A stretch of DNA of 8,973 nt, taken from NCBI GenBank assembly GCA_028291305.1, contig JAQGII010000415.1:1-8973 (forward strand). Direction: 5' to 3'. Made by a program: the position numbers and the translations under genes. The notes below the pieces were generated by a model. The model had not been told where the DNA came from, did no database searches, and saw only the letters and a list, made by a program, of their open reading frames with translations. This document shows positions 6,901 to 8,973 of this stretch, piece by piece. Source of the DNA: Caulobacteraceae bacterium (GTDB lineage: Bacteria; Pseudomonadota; Alphaproteobacteria; Caulobacterales; Caulobacteraceae). Numbering within the stretch: the stretch's first letter is position 1; each line of letters begins with the position of its first letter.

Positions 6901-7833
6901 ATGGGATCATGCTGTTCGCCCAACAAACCGACGGCGATCGCACTGGTCGCGCTGCTGCTCGCCGTGCATCCGGCCGGGGCCTATGCGGCCACGCCGGACG
7001 ATCCATTCGAATCCATGAACCGCGGCCTCTATGCCGTGCACCGGGCCCTGGACGCGGTGATCTTCGGCCCGGCCGCCCGGGCGTATAAGGCGGTCCTGCC
7101 CGCGCAGCTGCGCAAGGGCTTCCGCAACATCATCACCAACCTCAAGGAACCGGGCATCGCCGCCAACGACCTGCTGCAGGCGCACCCGACCCGCATGGTC
7201 AAGACGGTGACCCGGTTCGCGGTCAACTCCACCATCGGCGTCGCCGGCATATTCGACTTCGCCAACCCGATGGGCTTCCCCCACCACGACAACGGCTTCG
7301 GCACGACCGCCGGCCGCTACCATGTGCAGCCGGGCCCCTACCTGTTCATCCCCCTGGTCGGGCCGACCAATTTCCGCGATTTCCTGGGCTATGTCGCCGA
7401 CGCCGTGACCGACCCCCTGGCGTTCCAGCCCTTCCACGACGGCCAGGTGATCTACGCCCGCGCCATCGTCGACGGCCTGGACCAGCGGGCGCAGGCCGAC
7501 GACCAGCTGCGCGCCATCGACGACATGTCGACCGACCCCTATGCCAGCCTGCGCTCCCTGTTCGAGCAGAACCGCGCCGCCCAGATCCATGACGCCGTCA
7601 CCGGCGTGACCGGCTCTTCCGAGCCGACCCTGGACAATTTCGACGATCCGGGCGCCGCGCCGCCGCCGGCCGCGACGCCCGCGGCCGAGCAGAAGCCGGT
7701 CGCGCTCACGGCCCCCGACGAGGCGATGGACCGGATGGTCGAGGCCATGCTGGCCCGGCCCCTGGCGCCGATGACGGCGGAGATGCTGTCGGCCCTCGAC
7801 CTGCCCCCTGTGGAGTCCCCGCCGGCCGGGTGA
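6901..7833 (+). CDS. mlaA: MlaA/VacJ family phospholipid-removal protein
   Basis: MlaA is the outer-membrane component of the Mla pathway, which removes misplaced phospholipids from the outer leaflet and passes them to periplasmic MlaC. This 310-aa protein carries the family hallmarks: DPFESMNR (34-41), NSTIGVAGIFD (109-119) and DNGFGTTAGRYHVQPGPY with IPLVGPTNFRD (130-160). A hydrophobic signal (TAIALVALLLAVHPAGAYA) ends with a type-I-like Ala-Tyr-Ala site. I see no lipobox, unlike E. coli MlaA, which is a lipoprotein. Residues about 233-310 form an Ala/Pro-rich extension with a helical end, beyond the core domain. ATG 6901 is the only sensible start: an in-frame TAA lies at 6889-6891 and there is no later Met before the conserved core. 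No Shine-Dalgarno is present and the -10 box ends 6 nt upstream, so the mRNA is probably leaderless. The gene ends in tandem stops TGA-TAG, 36 nt before hpnA. Confidence -1.
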   Translation: MGSCCSPNKPTAIALVALLLAVHPAGAYAATPDDPFESMNRGLYAVHRALDAVIFGPAARAYKAVLPAQLRKGFRNIITNLKEPGIAANDLLQAHPTRMVKTVTRFAVNSTIGVAGIFDFANPMGFPHHDNGFGTTAGRYHVQPGPYLFIPLVGPTNFRDFLGYVADAVTDPLAFQPFHDGQVIYARAIVDGLDQRAQADDQLRAIDDMSTDPYASLRSLFEQNRAAQIHDAVTGVTGSSEPTLDNFDDPGAAPPPAATPAAEQKPVALTAPDEAMDRMVEAMLARPLAPMTAEMLSALDLPPVESPPAG

Positions 7834-7841
7834 TAGGGGTG

Positions 7842-7862
7842 CGCTCCAACAGTCTGGGAGCG
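7842..7862 (+). promoter_or_regulatory. Small hairpin covering the hpnA ribosome-binding site
   Basis: CGCTCC (7842-7847) pairs with GGAGCG (7857-7862) across a 9-nt loop. The right arm contains most of the GGGAG Shine-Dalgarno (7856-7860) for hpnA, 9 nt before its TTG. A ribosome finishing mlaA at 7833 could partly open the stem, which would couple hpnA translation to mlaA. The structure is short and the regulatory role is inference. Confidence -1.
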
Positions 7863-7869
7863 GCGTGAC

Positions 7870-8877
7870 TTGAGCGCGGATCGGGTTCTGGTGACGGGAG
7901 CGAGCGGCTTCGTCGGCTCGGCGGTGGCGCGCCGCCTGCTGGCCCGCGGCTACCGCGTGGCCGCCCTCGTGCGTCCCACCAGCCCCCGCACCAACCTCGA
8001 CGGCCTGGACCTCGAGATCGCCTGGGGCGACATGACCGACCGGGCGTCGGTCGCGGCCGCCGCCAAGGGCGCGCGCTACCTGTTCCACGTCGCCGCCGAC
8101 TACCGCCTGTGGGCGCGCGATCCGGAAGACATCGTCCGGGCCAACCGGCAGGGAACCGAGGCGGTGATGCGCGCCGCCCTGGCGGCCGGGGTGGAGCGGG
8201 TGGTCTACACCTCCAGCGTCGCCACCCTGGGCGCGCCGCCGGGCCAGGACCGGCTGGCCCCCGCCGACGAAAGCGCGCCCCTGACCGAACAGACCGCCAT
8301 CGGCGCCTACAAGCGCAGCAAGGTGATCGCCGAGCGGCTGGTGGAGCGGATGGTGGCGGACGAGGGCCTGCCGGCGGTGATCGTCAATCCGTCCACGCCG
8401 ATCGGCCCGCGCGACGTCAAGCCGACCCCGACCGGACGGATCATCGTCGAGGCGGCCACCGGCAAGGTGCCGGCCTTCGTCGACACGGGGCTGAACCTGG
8501 CCCACGTCGACGACGTGGCCGAGGGCCATCTGCTGGCCCTGGACAAGGGCCGCATCGGCGAGCGCTACATCCTGGGCGGCCAGGACGTCACCCTGCGCCA
8601 GATGCTGGCCGACATCGCCGCCCTGGCCGGGCGCAAGGCGCCGACCATCAACCTGCCGCGCGGCCCGCTCTATCCGCTGGCGTCGCTGTTCGAGGCGGTG
8701 GCCCAGATCACCGGCAAGGAGCCGATGCTGACCCGCGACGCCCTGACCATGTCCAAGCGGATGATGTTCTTCACCTCGGGCAAGGCCGAGCGCGAGCTGG
8801 GCTACCGCGCGCGGCCCTACCGGGAGGCGCTGGCCGACGCCATGGGCTGGTTCGGCGAGCACGGATACCTCAAGTGA
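7870..8877 (+). CDS. hpnA: Hopanoid-associated NAD-dependent epimerase/dehydratase HpnA
   Basis: HpnA is an extended short-chain dehydrogenase/reductase encoded in hopanoid gene clusters, thought to act on a sugar or side-chain intermediate of hopanoid elaboration. Its exact reaction is not settled. The 335-aa protein begins with the Rossmann motif VLVTGASGFVGSAVARRLLARG. The next strand, LEIAWGDMTD, has the usual acidic end. VYTSSVATLG carries the catalytic Ser, and Tyr147/Lys151 (YKRSK) form the YxxxK pair. The words AHVDDVAEGHLLALDKGRIGERYILGG are typical of HpnA and distinguish it from generic dihydroflavonol reductases. TTG at 7870 is taken as the start because it is the last start before the Rossmann strand and GGGAG lies 9 nt upstream. 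The GTG at 7865 is out of frame and stops at once. The gene overlaps hpnB and follows mlaA closely, so all three are likely one operon. Confidence -1.
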   Translation: MSADRVLVTGASGFVGSAVARRLLARGYRVAALVRPTSPRTNLDGLDLEIAWGDMTDRASVAAAAKGARYLFHVAADYRLWARDPEDIVRANRQGTEAVMRAALAAGVERVVYTSSVATLGAPPGQDRLAPADESAPLTEQTAIGAYKRSKVIAERLVERMVADEGLPAVIVNPSTPIGPRDVKPTPTGRIIVEAATGKVPAFVDTGLNLAHVDDVAEGHLLALDKGRIGERYILGGQDVTLRQMLADIAALAGRKAPTINLPRGPLYPLASLFEAVAQITGKEPMLTRDALTMSKRMMFFTSGKAERELGYRARPYREALADAMGWFGEHGYLK

Positions 8878-8973
8878 TCGCGCTGATCGTCCTGGGCGTG
8901 CTGCCGCTGGCCATCTGGGCCGGGCTGCTGGCGGCGCACGGCGGCTTCTGGCTGGCCCGCGAGCGCGACGACC
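8874..8973 (+). CDS. hpnB: Hopanoid-associated glycosyltransferase HpnB, 3' partial (N-terminus only)
   Basis: HpnB is a family-2-type glycosyltransferase found directly after hpnA in hopanoid operons. Only the first 33 codons are inside the window. The GTG start (8874-8876) overlaps the hpnA stop TGA (8875-8877) in the GTGA arrangement typical of translationally coupled genes. The visible residues form a hydrophobic N-terminal segment (IALIVLGVLPLAIWAGLLAA) followed by HGGFWLARERDD. This membrane anchor followed by a GGFW-type motif is how HpnB proteins usually begin. The catalytic domain lies beyond the right edge and cannot be judged. The call rests on this short N-terminus plus its position after hpnA. 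The rest of the hopanoid pathway (squalene synthesis genes and the cyclase) would be expected further right. Confidence -1.
   Translation, partial: MIALIVLGVLPLAIWAGLLAAHGGFWLARERDD

Noticed and set aside
6907..8862. 651-codon minus-strand frame opposite mlaA and hpnA
   Set aside because: It is antisense to two well-conserved genes and its product is repetitive Gly/Arg/His/Gln-rich. It also spans their intergenic gap without any start signals.

Overview
The window is very GC-rich and densely coded. Its hopanoid genes, its gene content and one excellent match to the Caulobacter housekeeping sigma-73 promoter (TTGaCgS, 10-14 nt, GCTANAWC) suggest an alphaproteobacterium, most likely of the Caulobacteraceae (Caulobacter/Phenylobacterium type). 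The genus is an inference from these signals.

Positions 1-4280 hold the downstream part of an RND multidrug efflux operon: a membrane-fusion adaptor lipoprotein cut by the left edge, then an AcrB/MexB-type inner-membrane pump 4 nt downstream. No outer-membrane channel gene or regulator lies inside the window. Positions 4231-4673 are the most unusual stretch. Two same-orientation copies of a roughly 100-110 bp double-hairpin repeat flank a 35-codon membrane-protein ORF that has a strong ribosome-binding site. The first copy supplies the last 15 codons and the stop codon of the pump gene. The second begins inside the stop codon of the small ORF.

Positions 4692-6752 (minus strand) hold three genes. 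Read 5' to 3' on that strand they are a secreted protein with two retropepsin-like aspartic protease domains, a secreted Ig-like (Big_5-type) protein, and a small cytoplasmic protein resembling DUF3052. The last two are 21 nt apart and probably cotranscribed.

Positions 6887-8973 (plus strand) are a lipid and outer-membrane module: mlaA (vacJ), then hpnA (hopanoid-associated NAD-dependent epimerase/dehydrogenase), then the first 100 bases of hpnB (hopanoid-associated glycosyltransferase), whose GTG start overlaps the hpnA stop. The mlaA promoter places the transcription start at or next to the ATG, so the mRNA is probably leaderless. The grouping suggests that phospholipid retrograde transport and hopanoid synthesis are expressed together for outer-membrane maintenance.

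I see no tRNA, rRNA, CRISPR array, transposase or phage gene, and no clear new multi-gene system. The points most worth following are the repeat that forms a protein C-terminus, the small ORF between the repeats, the leaderless mlaA and the tandem retropepsin.
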